From: an uncultured Mollicutes bacterium
GTDB lineage: Bacteria; Bacillota_I; Bacilli_A; RFN20; CAG-826
Direction of reading: 5' to 3'
Length of the DNA stretch: 64,000 bases
NCBI GenBank assembly: GCA_937893635.1
Contig: CALBGF010000106.1
Coordinates: 38,473-102,472 of the forward strand
A model generated the notes under the pieces. That model was not told the origin of the DNA. It did not search any database and was given only the letters and a program-made list of their open reading frames with translations. Shown here one piece after another: positions 27,995-36,156 of this stretch (position 1 is the stretch's first letter; every line of letters starts with the position of its first letter). A program made the translations under genes and the position numbers.

Positions 27995-28501
27995 ATTTAA
28001 AAATTCTTTTGCTGAATCTCTTAAGTCTTCAAGAGTGCCATTATTATAAATAACATAATTATAATTATAATTAAATACATTTAAGTCGGAATCATTAGAA
28101 TGATTTTCTAATTCAGCACTATGTCTTCTAATTAATAAGGTTTGTGCATTAAATTTTTCTACTAATTTATCTATTTCTTTAGGTTCTCTACAATGTATAA
28201 AAATTATTATTTTATCTAGGTCTAAATTATTCTTTTTTATTTTTTCTTTAAATTCAATTATCTTTTCTTCAATTTTCTTGATAGGAACTTCATTCCATTC
28301 GGTAAGTAATTTTTTTAAATCACTTAAAAATTTTCTATTGTGTTCATCTTTTGTTCCATCCCAACCGCAGGCGCTCGCGATTTCTTTAACAAAATCTACA
28401 GTTGAAATGTTTAGTACATATGGTAAATTCTCGCTTTTACATATAGAAACGAATTCATCTTTACCACTTTTTGGAACGCCATTAATGATTATTATTTTCA
28501 T
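27980..28501 (-). CDS. Deoxynucleoside monophosphate kinase-like P-loop protein
   Basis: This 173-residue protein has a P-loop GVPKSGKD at residues 8-15, STVDFVKEIA, CGWDGTKDE and IFIHCREPKEI, all typical of the phage dNMP-kinase-like family related to T4 gp1. It would phosphorylate deoxynucleoside monophosphates, which fits the ribonucleotide reductase and deoxyribosyltransferase in the same genome. It has its own promoter (28548-28576, with -35 TTTATT). Confidence 0.75.
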   Translation of the reverse strand: MKIIIINGVPKSGKDEFVSICKSENLPYVLNISTVDFVKEIASACGWDGTKDEHNRKFLSDLKKLLTEWNEVPIKKIEEKIIEFKEKIKKNNLDLDKIIIFIHCREPKEIDKLVEKFNAQTLLIRRHSAELENHSNDSDLNVFNYNYNYVIYNNGTLEDLRDSAKEFLNLILK

Positions 28502-28547
28502 TTTTTCTCCTTATTATTTTTTAATAGGTTATATTTTATATAAATTA

Positions 28548-28576
28548 ATTATAACATAATTTTTAATAAAAATAAA
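28548..28576 (-). promoter_or_regulatory. Promoter of dNMP kinase gene
   Basis: TTTATT - 17 nt - TATAAT. The -35 is weaker than in the other family members. Confidence 0.65.
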
Positions 28577-28589
28577 ATTTTCAAATAAA

Positions 28590-28611
28590 AGACAGAAATT
28601 TATTCTGCCTT
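28590..28611 (-). terminator. Terminator overlapping holin 3' end
   Basis: On the minus strand AAGGCAGAA-TAAAT-TTCTGTCTT (one G-T pair) is followed by TTATTT. The left arm lies in the last holin codons. Confidence 0.75.
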
Positions 28612-28995
28612 TTTTTCTTTTATAATTTGTTCTATTTTTTGTTTTATATATTCTTGTAAATCACTGGTTATAATAGATAAGTTTTCTTGTCCTTCTTGTG
28701 ATAATATAGACATAACTGCATTAAATGTTTTATTAAATGCTTCTTTTTGCGCCTTCTCATCAAAGCAATTCTTATCTTTCATTTCTTTTACATAGGTTTG
28801 AGTAGTAGCTTCTACACAGCTAGTTACTACTTTTTCTAAAAAATCTAAATAAGTACTTACTTTTTCATTTTTTGTTTTTTCTTTTAATTCTTTAGTTTTA
28901 TTTTGTATTAAGTTAATTAAATAAGTAGCCAATACACCTATTAAAGGTAATAGTACTACTTTAAATAAATCTTGTACTAAATTCATCCAATCCAT
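28600..28995 (-). CDS. LL-H-type phage holin
   Basis: The start at 28995 is chosen because GGAGGAATAAA precedes that ATG. The 131-residue protein has an N-terminal transmembrane helix (VVLLPLIGVLATYLINLI), a Lys-rich linker, and an amphipathic helical domain including VEATTQTYVKEMK, as in the Phage_holin_6_1 (LL-H) family. It would form the membrane lesion at lysis. It follows the Dit-like gene directly. The terminator hairpin overlaps its last codons. No endolysin is visible nearby. Confidence 0.75.
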   Translation of the reverse strand: MDWMNLVQDLFKVVLLPLIGVLATYLINLIQNKTKELKEKTKNEKVSTYLDFLEKVVTSCVEATTQTYVKEMKDKNCFDEKAQKEAFNKTFNAVMSILSQEGQENLSIITSDLQEYIKQKIEQIIKEKKAE

Positions 28996-29006
28996 TTTAT
29001 TCCTCC

Positions 29007-30224
29007 TTACATATACCAATAATCATAATCAATTGTAATATCACTGGCGCTAATACCAGAACATTCAAAAATTATATAGTCATTTTTATCAAAATTATTA
29101 GAAGTAACTGGTAATTTACCAAAAGAATTGCCTTCAAACATAATCGGTTCAAAATTGATACTCTGATTAATTTTACTATATACTAAACCAGTTTTACTAT
29201 CCCATTTAAGTCCTTGATATTTACTACCCGCTGGAATAGATATTGTAATATTAAGTAAGTTAATCGTTGAGTTGTTGGCTGTCTTAACAGCAATGCTAAT
29301 TTCTGTGCCATCTGTGCTGCCATCAAAAACAAAATTTTCGTTAGTTAATATAAAATCAGAAGGTATATTTCCGCAATTTAATAGTTGTTTTTGAGTATTT
29401 TCAATGTTTGTCCTTTCATTGCTAATATTAGTTTTCTCTACTTGTTCCTCTGTATCAGCTACATTAATATAATCTTCAACTGGTAAATTACTGGCGGCCG
29501 CCCATTCATTTTTATTCATATAAAAATTATCATTATAATCTGATAATATTTTTTTGTTTTTTGGAGAATGAGCATATGGACAATAACAAGTAAATTGTAT
29601 ACTACCTTCACCACGATAAACTCTATTTGTATTATATGTAATTAAACTAGTACTACCATCTTCTTTTTTATTAATTCGTTGTGGCCTTTCATTATTTTCA
29701 TTATTTGATTTAGTTTCAGAAGTTAGATTGTCTAATATTATGCTATCTTTTGCTTCTAAATCAGTACTAATTTCATCAAAACATATATATTTAACCATTG
29801 ATGAACCCGTAACTTTAGCTGGCCATACTTTATATGGTTGTTCATCAAAAATTAAATCTTTTATTTCTTTTCCATTAAATACTTTTTTTAGTAATTCGAG
29901 TTTTTCTTCTGTCAATCTATCAAAGGCAAAATTTACAGTAAATTGTTTTTGTTGAGCATTAGTATAAAAATAATATACTCCATCTAATCCCGGCACTGTG
30001 GCAGTTTTTTCAGTTAATTCTGGATTTAAAGCTGTTTCAAATCTAGAACCATTAGAAGTTCGATAAATGTTTAAATCAGTAATGCTATGATATTCGCCAA
30101 AATTAAATCCAACAAAATCCCAAGAGTTAATTAATTTATCTTTAACATAATAATCTTTTTCCTCAGGAGTATCTGTTACTTGATAATCTTTTTGATTTGT
30201 TTCATATTGAATATAATCACTCAT
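29007..30224 (-). CDS. Distal tail protein (Dit-like)
   Basis: This 405-residue protein has LINSWDFVGFNFG, then TEKTATVPGLDGVYYF and a QKQFTVNFAFDRLTEEKL stretch, the typical N-terminal ring domain of siphophage Dit proteins. The C-terminal part is beta-rich and could be a carbohydrate-binding extension. It would connect the tail tube to the receptor-binding apparatus. A late-type TTTCTACTT element lies at 30252-30260 on this strand. Its separation from the plus-strand fibre genes at 31-41 kb is unusual. Confidence 0.75.
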   Translation of the reverse strand: MSDYIQYETNQKDYQVTDTPEEKDYYVKDKLINSWDFVGFNFGEYHSITDLNIYRTSNGSRFETALNPELTEKTATVPGLDGVYYFYTNAQQKQFTVNFAFDRLTEEKLELLKKVFNGKEIKDLIFDEQPYKVWPAKVTGSSMVKYICFDEISTDLEAKDSIILDNLTSETKSNNENNERPQRINKKEDGSTSLITYNTNRVYRGEGSIQFTCYCPYAHSPKNKKILSDYNDNFYMNKNEWAAASNLPVEDYINVADTEEQVEKTNISNERTNIENTQKQLLNCGNIPSDFILTNENFVFDGSTDGTEISIAVKTANNSTINLLNITISIPAGSKYQGLKWDSKTGLVYSKINQSINFEPIMFEGNSFGKLPVTSNNFDKNDYIIFECSGISASDITIDYDYWYM

Positions 30225-30243
30225 AATTTCCTCCTAGTTGTTA

Positions 30244-30260
30244 ATATTATTAAGTAGAAA
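30244..30260 (-). promoter_or_regulatory. Late-type element before Dit-like gene
   Basis: On the minus strand TTTCTACTT is followed by AATAATATT. It is a one-base variant of the motif. Confidence 0.5.
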
Positions 30261-30283
30261 TTTGATTAGATTAATATAAAAAT

Positions 30284-30312
30284 TTGATTTTTAAACTAAA
30301 ATTTGTTATAAT
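30284..30312 (+). promoter_or_regulatory. Early promoter of RNase H pair
   Basis: TTGATT - 17 nt - TATAAT followed by ATTATTATA. It is divergent from the late element of the Dit gene. Confidence 0.85.
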
Positions 30313-30344
30313 ATTATTATATAATATATAAAGGAGAAAAATAA

Positions 30345-30734
30345 ATGGATAGATTTATAAAATATGATTCAATCTGTTATAATTCAATGATAATTTTATC
30401 AAAATATTTCAAGGATAAAAAATTTATTGACATTGGCGGGCTTGATTTAAAACAAGAACGAGATTTATTTTTATTGAATATTGCTTTGATTTATGGAAAT
30501 TTAGCAAAAAAGCAAATACGAATAAGTTATAATCTTTTTGAAAGAGGTAAAATTAATAAAATTTTTGGAAGTAAAAATTTTAATAGCAATAAAATACAAT
30601 TTATTAAAGAAAAGAAATGTATAAATAAAGAAGAAATTTTAAGTGATATTGAAAAATTTATTTCTCTAAATAAAGAATTTAAAAATATAAGAGTTGCAGA
30701 AATTTATAGGGAATATTATAAAAATGAAATATAA
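30345..30734 (+). CDS. Hypothetical protein preceding RNase H
   Basis: This 129-residue, Lys/Ile-rich, mostly helical protein has no recognised family. It starts behind a canonical early promoter (30284-30312) and AAGGAG. Its last codons overlap the RNase H start, so the two are translationally coupled and probably both early. Confidence 0.65.
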   Translation: MDRFIKYDSICYNSMIILSKYFKDKKFIDIGGLDLKQERDLFLLNIALIYGNLAKKQIRISYNLFERGKINKIFGSKNFNSNKIQFIKEKKCINKEEILSDIEKFISLNKEFKNIRVAEIYREYYKNEI

Positions 30735-31179
30735 AATTTACACAGATGGAAGTAGTAAACAAAATGGAAAAGTCAATAATGTAGGCGGCTGGGCATATAT
30801 TATATTAAATGAAGATGATAAAATTATTTTTAAAAATTGTGCTTCAGAAAATAATACCACTAATCAAAGAATGGAATTAATTGCTGCCCTTCAAGCATTG
30901 TTACAGATCCAATCACAACTTGCACCTTTTGATGAAGTAAATATTTATTCTGATTCGGCATATTTAATTAATTGCGTAAATCAAAAATGGTATAATGGTT
31001 GGCTAATGAATAATTGGGTTAATTCAAAAAAAGACCCAGTTGCAAATAAAGATTTATGGTTAGATTTAATTCCTTTTTTTGGTGATATACGAATACATTG
31101 GAATAAAGTAAAAGGTCATTCTACTGATTATTATAACAATATAGTAGACGACATGGCGCAGTCAATAGCAAAAAAATAG
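30724..31179 (+). CDS. rnhA: Ribonuclease HI
   Basis: The ATG at 30724 gives 151 residues starting MKYKIYTDGS, the normal RNase HI N-terminus. Catalytic residues are visible: Asp8 in YTDGS, Glu in NQRMELIAA, Asp in IYSDSAY, and Asp in NIVDDMA near the end; VKGHS is the basic loop. It removes RNA from DNA-RNA hybrids such as replication primers. It is driven from the promoter upstream of the preceding gene. Confidence 0.93.
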   Translation: MKYKIYTDGSSKQNGKVNNVGGWAYIILNEDDKIIFKNCASENNTTNQRMELIAALQALLQIQSQLAPFDEVNIYSDSAYLINCVNQKWYNGWLMNNWVNSKKDPVANKDLWLDLIPFFGDIRIHWNKVKGHSTDYYNNIVDDMAQSIAKK

Positions 31180-31215
31180 AAAGAAATTTAATTTTATGTA
31201 TGAAATATTTATATT

Positions 31216-31232
31216 TTTTACTTTCTTTTAGA
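31216..31232 (+). promoter_or_regulatory. Late-type element before first fibre gene
   Basis: TTTTACTT followed by TCTTTTAGA. Confidence 0.6.
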
Positions 31233-31251
31233 CATAAGTATAGGAGGCATT

Positions 31252-33465
31252 ATGAGCGAAAAATATAAATCCGACTTTACTGGTTTTCAAGTAGATGATT
31301 CAGTAGATAGAGCTAAAATCGGTGGTATACTTGAAAATCAAATTATACAAAGATTATTCAAATTAGAAAATACTGGCGAATATGTATATAGTCATAATGG
31401 CTCTGTACAAACTCAAATACCAATTTCCAAAACTTTTGATAATTCTAAATCTATTAGTACTAATGATGTTTTGTCTAAACAATTTAATTTAATAAATACA
31501 AAAATTAATGAACTTATCAATAGTACTATTGATTATAATGGACAATTTGATGAATTAAATGACCATATTAATAAAAATATAGTAGAAAATTTATCATTAG
31601 GTATTAATGGTGATGAAATCTCAATAATCACTCAAACAATTAATTTATTAAATGATTCAAAAGCGCAAGATAAAGATGTTTTACCATTAGCAAATAGTGT
31701 TAATGCTGGATTAATGTCTTTGGAAGATTATAAGACATTATATAAATTAGTTTCTAAAGTAAGTAACCTTGAAGGAACTGAACAAAGATTATTATATATA
31801 ACAGAAGATGTATTAAAAGAAATTGAATATAGTAATAATACTTATTCACCCGCCTTTTATATTAATAATGAAATTTATTATATTAAAAATAATGCTATTT
31901 ATAAAGTTTTAAAAAATAATTTAAGAAATTTTACTATTAATTTAAAAGACAGTATTAATTTAATAAATAGAACTTTTAGAGTGAATTTTTGGTCAAATAA
32001 AATTAATTTTTCTAAAATTATACTATCTGATGATTCTATTCATTATTCTAATGGACAGACCGATATTCTAGTTTATTCTACTACCGATGGCTGGACTGAA
32101 GCAGCATATAAATTAATTCTTTTCTCTGATGGAGAAGATATAACGACAGGCGCCTTAGTCGAGTTTGTAAAGAATAATTCCGATACTATTGAACTTTTAT
32201 ATAGTATTAGTAATAATAAATCACAAATAGAAGGAATTACTTATACTTTTTCTAGTCTTGAATTAGGTGGGAAAATTACTCGTCCAGTAAATGCTGGTAC
32301 AATTAATTCATTTGTTACTCATATATATGACGAAAATGGACAACAGGCTTATTTACCACCTTTTAGAGGGGTAGCAGTAATTATTTATGGTACTAATCAT
32401 GTATGGAGATATTATGTTAATACTTCAGATGAAAGTGCTATTGGTTGGAATGATGATGGTATCGATGCAGTAGAAATTTTCACAAATACACAGGCTGGTA
32501 TGATAAAAGGTTCTACTGATGATGGTAAAGTATATGCTGAATCGAGTGGAATAGGATCGGTTGTAGGTTGGGATGCTTTAAAAACAAGAGTATCTAATTT
32601 AGAAATTAATAAAGCCGATGATGTATTGGCAACTACAATCAATCGTGGTTTATTGAGCGCTGCTGATTTCAAAAAATTATCAACTATAGAAACTGGCGCA
32701 CAAGTTAATACCATTCAAACATTATTAATTAATAATGAAGTTATTTATCCAGTAGAAAAAAAATTGAATTTTATTTCTGGAAATAATATTGTATTGGGAA
32801 TAAACGGCAATAATTTAACAATTTCTGCCAATATACCTAGTCCAGTTCATATCGATGATGCTCTTTCTGGTACTAGTACAAATCCAGTTCAAAATAAGGT
32901 TATTAAGCAAGCACTAGATGGTAAAATTAACATAGAATTGGCGCAATATAAAATTACCGAAAGTAATAAATTGCCTAGTGATTTAGTAGATGATAGTAAA
33001 TCTACCACTAATAAATTTATTAGTTTAGGTCTTAGAAATCAAATTAGCATTAATGCTAATAATATTTCTAAAAAACAAAATATACTTACTGCTGGAAAAT
33101 ATATAAACATCACTAATGATACGATATCTACTTCTGCCACAAAAGTTACTAAAATTAATCCAAATGGTCTTGAACAAGAATTAATAGGTATATCAATAGA
33201 TGATACTACTTATAAAATAGGTGTAACTTATTATGAGTTATATTATGATATAACTCAAAATTTGACTGGTGTTGTAGCAGATAGTCAAATTAATGAAATT
33301 CAAAATGGCGGGTTATTAATTTATAATTACACCGCGGCCGCTGGTTATAATTTACCAGAAACTATTAGTGTTGTGGGCGCAACTAGTGAATGGAATAATG
33401 GACAACTAACTATTTCTAATCCAACAGCGGATATAACAATTACAATTAATGGGGTGGCGCAATGA
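31252..33465 (+). CDS. Large tail-fibre/baseplate-associated protein
   Basis: This 737-residue beta-rich protein has coiled or triple-helix-like segments. It includes the phage fibre linker TSTNPVQNKVI (about 545), DADDVLATTINRGLL-type repeats, and a C-terminal MucBP-like or beta domain (ADITITINGVAQ). The start has AGGAGG, and a late TTTTACTT element lies 29 bases upstream. It opens the fibre cassette and ends in an ATGA overlap with the next gene. Its role in receptor binding is inferred. Confidence 0.75.
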   Translation: MSEKYKSDFTGFQVDDSVDRAKIGGILENQIIQRLFKLENTGEYVYSHNGSVQTQIPISKTFDNSKSISTNDVLSKQFNLINTKINELINSTIDYNGQFDELNDHINKNIVENLSLGINGDEISIITQTINLLNDSKAQDKDVLPLANSVNAGLMSLEDYKTLYKLVSKVSNLEGTEQRLLYITEDVLKEIEYSNNTYSPAFYINNEIYYIKNNAIYKVLKNNLRNFTINLKDSINLINRTFRVNFWSNKINFSKIILSDDSIHYSNGQTDILVYSTTDGWTEAAYKLILFSDGEDITTGALVEFVKNNSDTIELLYSISNNKSQIEGITYTFSSLELGGKITRPVNAGTINSFVTHIYDENGQQAYLPPFRGVAVIIYGTNHVWRYYVNTSDESAIGWNDDGIDAVEIFTNTQAGMIKGSTDDGKVYAESSGIGSVVGWDALKTRVSNLEINKADDVLATTINRGLLSAADFKKLSTIETGAQVNTIQTLLINNEVIYPVEKKLNFISGNNIVLGINGNNLTISANIPSPVHIDDALSGTSTNPVQNKVIKQALDGKINIELAQYKITESNKLPSDLVDDSKSTTNKFISLGLRNQISINANNISKKQNILTAGKYINITNDTISTSATKVTKINPNGLEQELIGISIDDTTYKIGVTYYELYYDITQNLTGVVADSQINEIQNGGLLIYNYTAAAGYNLPETISVVGATSEWNNGQLTISNPTADITITINGVAQ

Positions 33466-35117
33466 AATATAAACAACAAGTAGTTTATCAAAATTTTTAT
33501 TGGAATTTATCACCTACTAATTTCTCAGAATTAGAAAAAAATGATAATACTTTCTATCAAGTTAATGGAGTAGGTATATATAAAGGTACTAAATTAATTT
33601 GTGGCTTGGGTAGTGGTGGCGGTGGTTCAGCAGATATTAATAATTTAATCAAAAGAGTTACCACTCTTCCAGTTGCTGATTCTACTAGTCCAGACTTCGT
33701 AGAATATAATAATCAAATTTATTATAAAAAAGTTAGTGGTGATACTAGTAACTATGAAATAATATTAGATGATAATACTAAGTATGCGGCTGACGCAGAA
33801 CTAATATTAAATCAAAAAAATTTCCAAATAAGTTTGCAGCTGAAAGATAAAAATGGCGGTAATATTGGTTCAAAACAAACTATTGATTTGCCATTAGAAT
33901 CTGTTGTAGTCAATGGAAGATATAACGCTGAAGATAAAACATTAACTTTAATTTTACAAAATGAAAATGAAATTACTTTTAGTGTAGAAGATTTAGTAAC
34001 TGGATTACAACCTACACTTGTAAGTGGGGTTAATATTAAAACAATAAATGGTCAATCAATTCTTGGCGCTGGCGAATTAGAAATTTCTGGTTTAAAGAAA
34101 AGCGATATAATTGAAAAAACCGATATTTTACCTAATGCGACAGCAGATTCTTCTGATTTAGTAATGATTAATACTAATGGTAATTTATATAGAAAATATA
34201 TCTATTTAGAAAATAATGTTACAAAATATAAATATGACTTAATTAGTGATACTACTGAAATTAATAATATAAAAGAAACCTTAAATGATAAAGTTTCTAA
34301 AACTGAAGATGAAGAAATAACTGGCGTAAAAAATTTCACTGGTGAATTAAAAGCTAACAATTCTCCAGTACTAACAGAAGCAACTGTGGTGCCAAACAAT
34401 GGAGAAGTTACCACTGAAAACCTTGAAACAATTTTAGTTAATAATAAAAATTATAAAATTGAGGGAACAAAAGTAGTTGCTAATAATGGTAATCCAGCCG
34501 AAGAAATTTTATCTACTTTATTTGTGGGAGATAAAAATTATTTAGTTTCTATAAACGAAAAAGTTAAGACTCTTATATGGACTAATCAAGATACTACTGC
34601 GCCTTTTGATGAAATTAATCTACCAGTTGAATTGGTTGACTATGACTTATTTATATTAGTAACTCGTTGTAGTACTACTAGTACAGTAGAAGTTAGTAAT
34701 GTATATAATAGAGATAACTTAACTTATCGTACTAATGCAAGTTATGAAGGCTATAGTATATATAGAGATGTACAAATTTCAAATGCTGCCTTCAGCTTTG
34801 GAAAAGGTTATAAAATTTCTGAATATAATGGGGCGCTAACTGAAGATAATACTGTTGCTATTCCTTATCAACTCTATGGATTAAAGTTGAAAGTTAATTT
34901 ATATTCTACAAGTGGCGTAGATGTAGTAGCAAATCCTACTGGAATAGGAACCGAAGATTTAAAAAAATTAAAAGTCGATGATATCATTTATAATATTCGT
35001 GGGACAGAAGTAAAAGCGAATCCAGAAAATGCTCAAGTACCACTATCTTCTATTGAAATAGATGGTTCAAAATATTTAATAGAAAGTGCGGCATCTATTC
35101 CTATAGAACGATTATAA
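33462..35117 (+). CDS. Tail-fibre protein with repeated C-terminal modules
   Basis: The 551-residue protein starts by ATGA overlap. It contains a Gly-rich turn (GLGSGGGGS), a fibre linker DKVSKTEDEEITGVKNF, and at least four copies of a 35-40 residue module of the form ANP...L..I.V....Y.I (for example near residues 315, 345, 490 and 520), common in Firmicutes phage tail proteins. A WTN...IPYQLYG domain (about 370-480) also occurs in the 40478 gene. Confidence 0.75.
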   Translation: MKYKQQVVYQNFYWNLSPTNFSELEKNDNTFYQVNGVGIYKGTKLICGLGSGGGGSADINNLIKRVTTLPVADSTSPDFVEYNNQIYYKKVSGDTSNYEIILDDNTKYAADAELILNQKNFQISLQLKDKNGGNIGSKQTIDLPLESVVVNGRYNAEDKTLTLILQNENEITFSVEDLVTGLQPTLVSGVNIKTINGQSILGAGELEISGLKKSDIIEKTDILPNATADSSDLVMINTNGNLYRKYIYLENNVTKYKYDLISDTTEINNIKETLNDKVSKTEDEEITGVKNFTGELKANNSPVLTEATVVPNNGEVTTENLETILVNNKNYKIEGTKVVANNGNPAEEILSTLFVGDKNYLVSINEKVKTLIWTNQDTTAPFDEINLPVELVDYDLFILVTRCSTTSTVEVSNVYNRDNLTYRTNASYEGYSIYRDVQISNAAFSFGKGYKISEYNGALTEDNTVAIPYQLYGLKLKVNLYSTSGVDVVANPTGIGTEDLKKLKVDDIIYNIRGTEVKANPENAQVPLSSIEIDGSKYLIESAASIPIERL

Positions 35118-35134
35118 GAAGGAAGGAAAATAAA

Positions 35135-36130
35135 ATGTTAATAAATGGAAACTTAATTTTAGGTAGTACAATATTAAAAAGGACTGGAACAAAAGCGACT
35201 GTAACTTATAATTTAACTAATTGTGTTTCAACTAATACTGCGGTAAATGTGTCAAAAAATGGTACCTATACGACAACCTTAGTAGCAGACACAAGTTTTT
35301 CTTATGTAGGCGCTAGAATTATTATGGGAACAAAAGATATAACAGCAACTTGTTATAATATGTCTACAGGAATAGTAAATATAACAAATATAGAAGGCAA
35401 TATTACAATAACCGCTGAAAAATTAACAACTTTTTCAAATGCTAGTTGGTATGCTATTAAAAATGTTGCTCAGAATAATTTTGCTAGTACTATAGGTTGG
35501 GTTATTGGAGATACCAAATCATTAATTATAGGAGATTATAGTTACACTGTTAGAATTTGTGATTTAACTGAACATAGATATCAATATTATAATGATACAA
35601 CAAGATATTCTAATATGGTATTGGAAACAGTAGAACTATATTCTAAGCAAGTAAGAGATACGGAATACAATTCTAATTATAATAATACCACTTTAAAAAG
35701 ATATTATAGTGATACAGTTTATCCTGCTTTATCTACGGAGCTACAAGAATTAATCGAAACTTTAATTATTCCAAGTAATTATTACACATCTTTTGAAGGT
35801 TCTCCTACATCTACTACTACAAATGCAAAAATATATTCTCCAGATACAAGTGAAATTAGTGGAGCAACTACATTATTACCACAATTTCAATTATATGCCG
35901 AAGATTCAAGTAAAGCAGCAAAACAACTTATTAATACATCAGTTTATATATTTTGGTGGAGTAGAACTGGTGGTTATGGAAATAATGGTACTTATGAAAA
36001 ACTAGGAACCGGATCCTATGTTACAGAAACAGGCTCTACAGTTTCTTTCTCTAGCTGGCAATCTGGTAATGATTATGGCAATACTAGAAATAATCACAGT
36101 TACGGGGTTCCTATTTTTTGGGCTTGGTAG
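35135..36130 (+). CDS. Receptor-binding-type protein with DUF6273-like C-terminus
   Basis: The 331-residue protein has a Thr/Asn-rich beta N-terminus and a C-terminal domain with YIFWWSRTGGYG, SFSSWQSGNDYG and a final SYGVPIFWAW, resembling DUF6273/C-lectin-like domains of Firmicutes surface and phage proteins. Such domains display variable ligand-binding faces. GGAAGG precedes the ATG. No reverse transcriptase or template repeat is seen, so diversification by a retroelement is not supported here. Confidence 0.65.
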   Translation: MLINGNLILGSTILKRTGTKATVTYNLTNCVSTNTAVNVSKNGTYTTTLVADTSFSYVGARIIMGTKDITATCYNMSTGIVNITNIEGNITITAEKLTTFSNASWYAIKNVAQNNFASTIGWVIGDTKSLIIGDYSYTVRICDLTEHRYQYYNDTTRYSNMVLETVELYSKQVRDTEYNSNYNNTTLKRYYSDTVYPALSTELQELIETLIIPSNYYTSFEGSPTSTTTNAKIYSPDTSEISGATTLLPQFQLYAEDSSKAAKQLINTSVYIFWWSRTGGYGNNGTYEKLGTGSYVTETGSTVSFSSWQSGNDYGNTRNNHSYGVPIFWAW

Positions 36131-36156
36131 AAAAATAATAAAAAGGAAAATAGAAT

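Noticed and set aside
35135..36130. Possible diversity-generating retroelement target in the lectin-like C-terminus
   Set aside because: No reverse transcriptase, template repeat or IMH-like repeat is visible in the window, and the adenine content is explained by the AT-rich genome.
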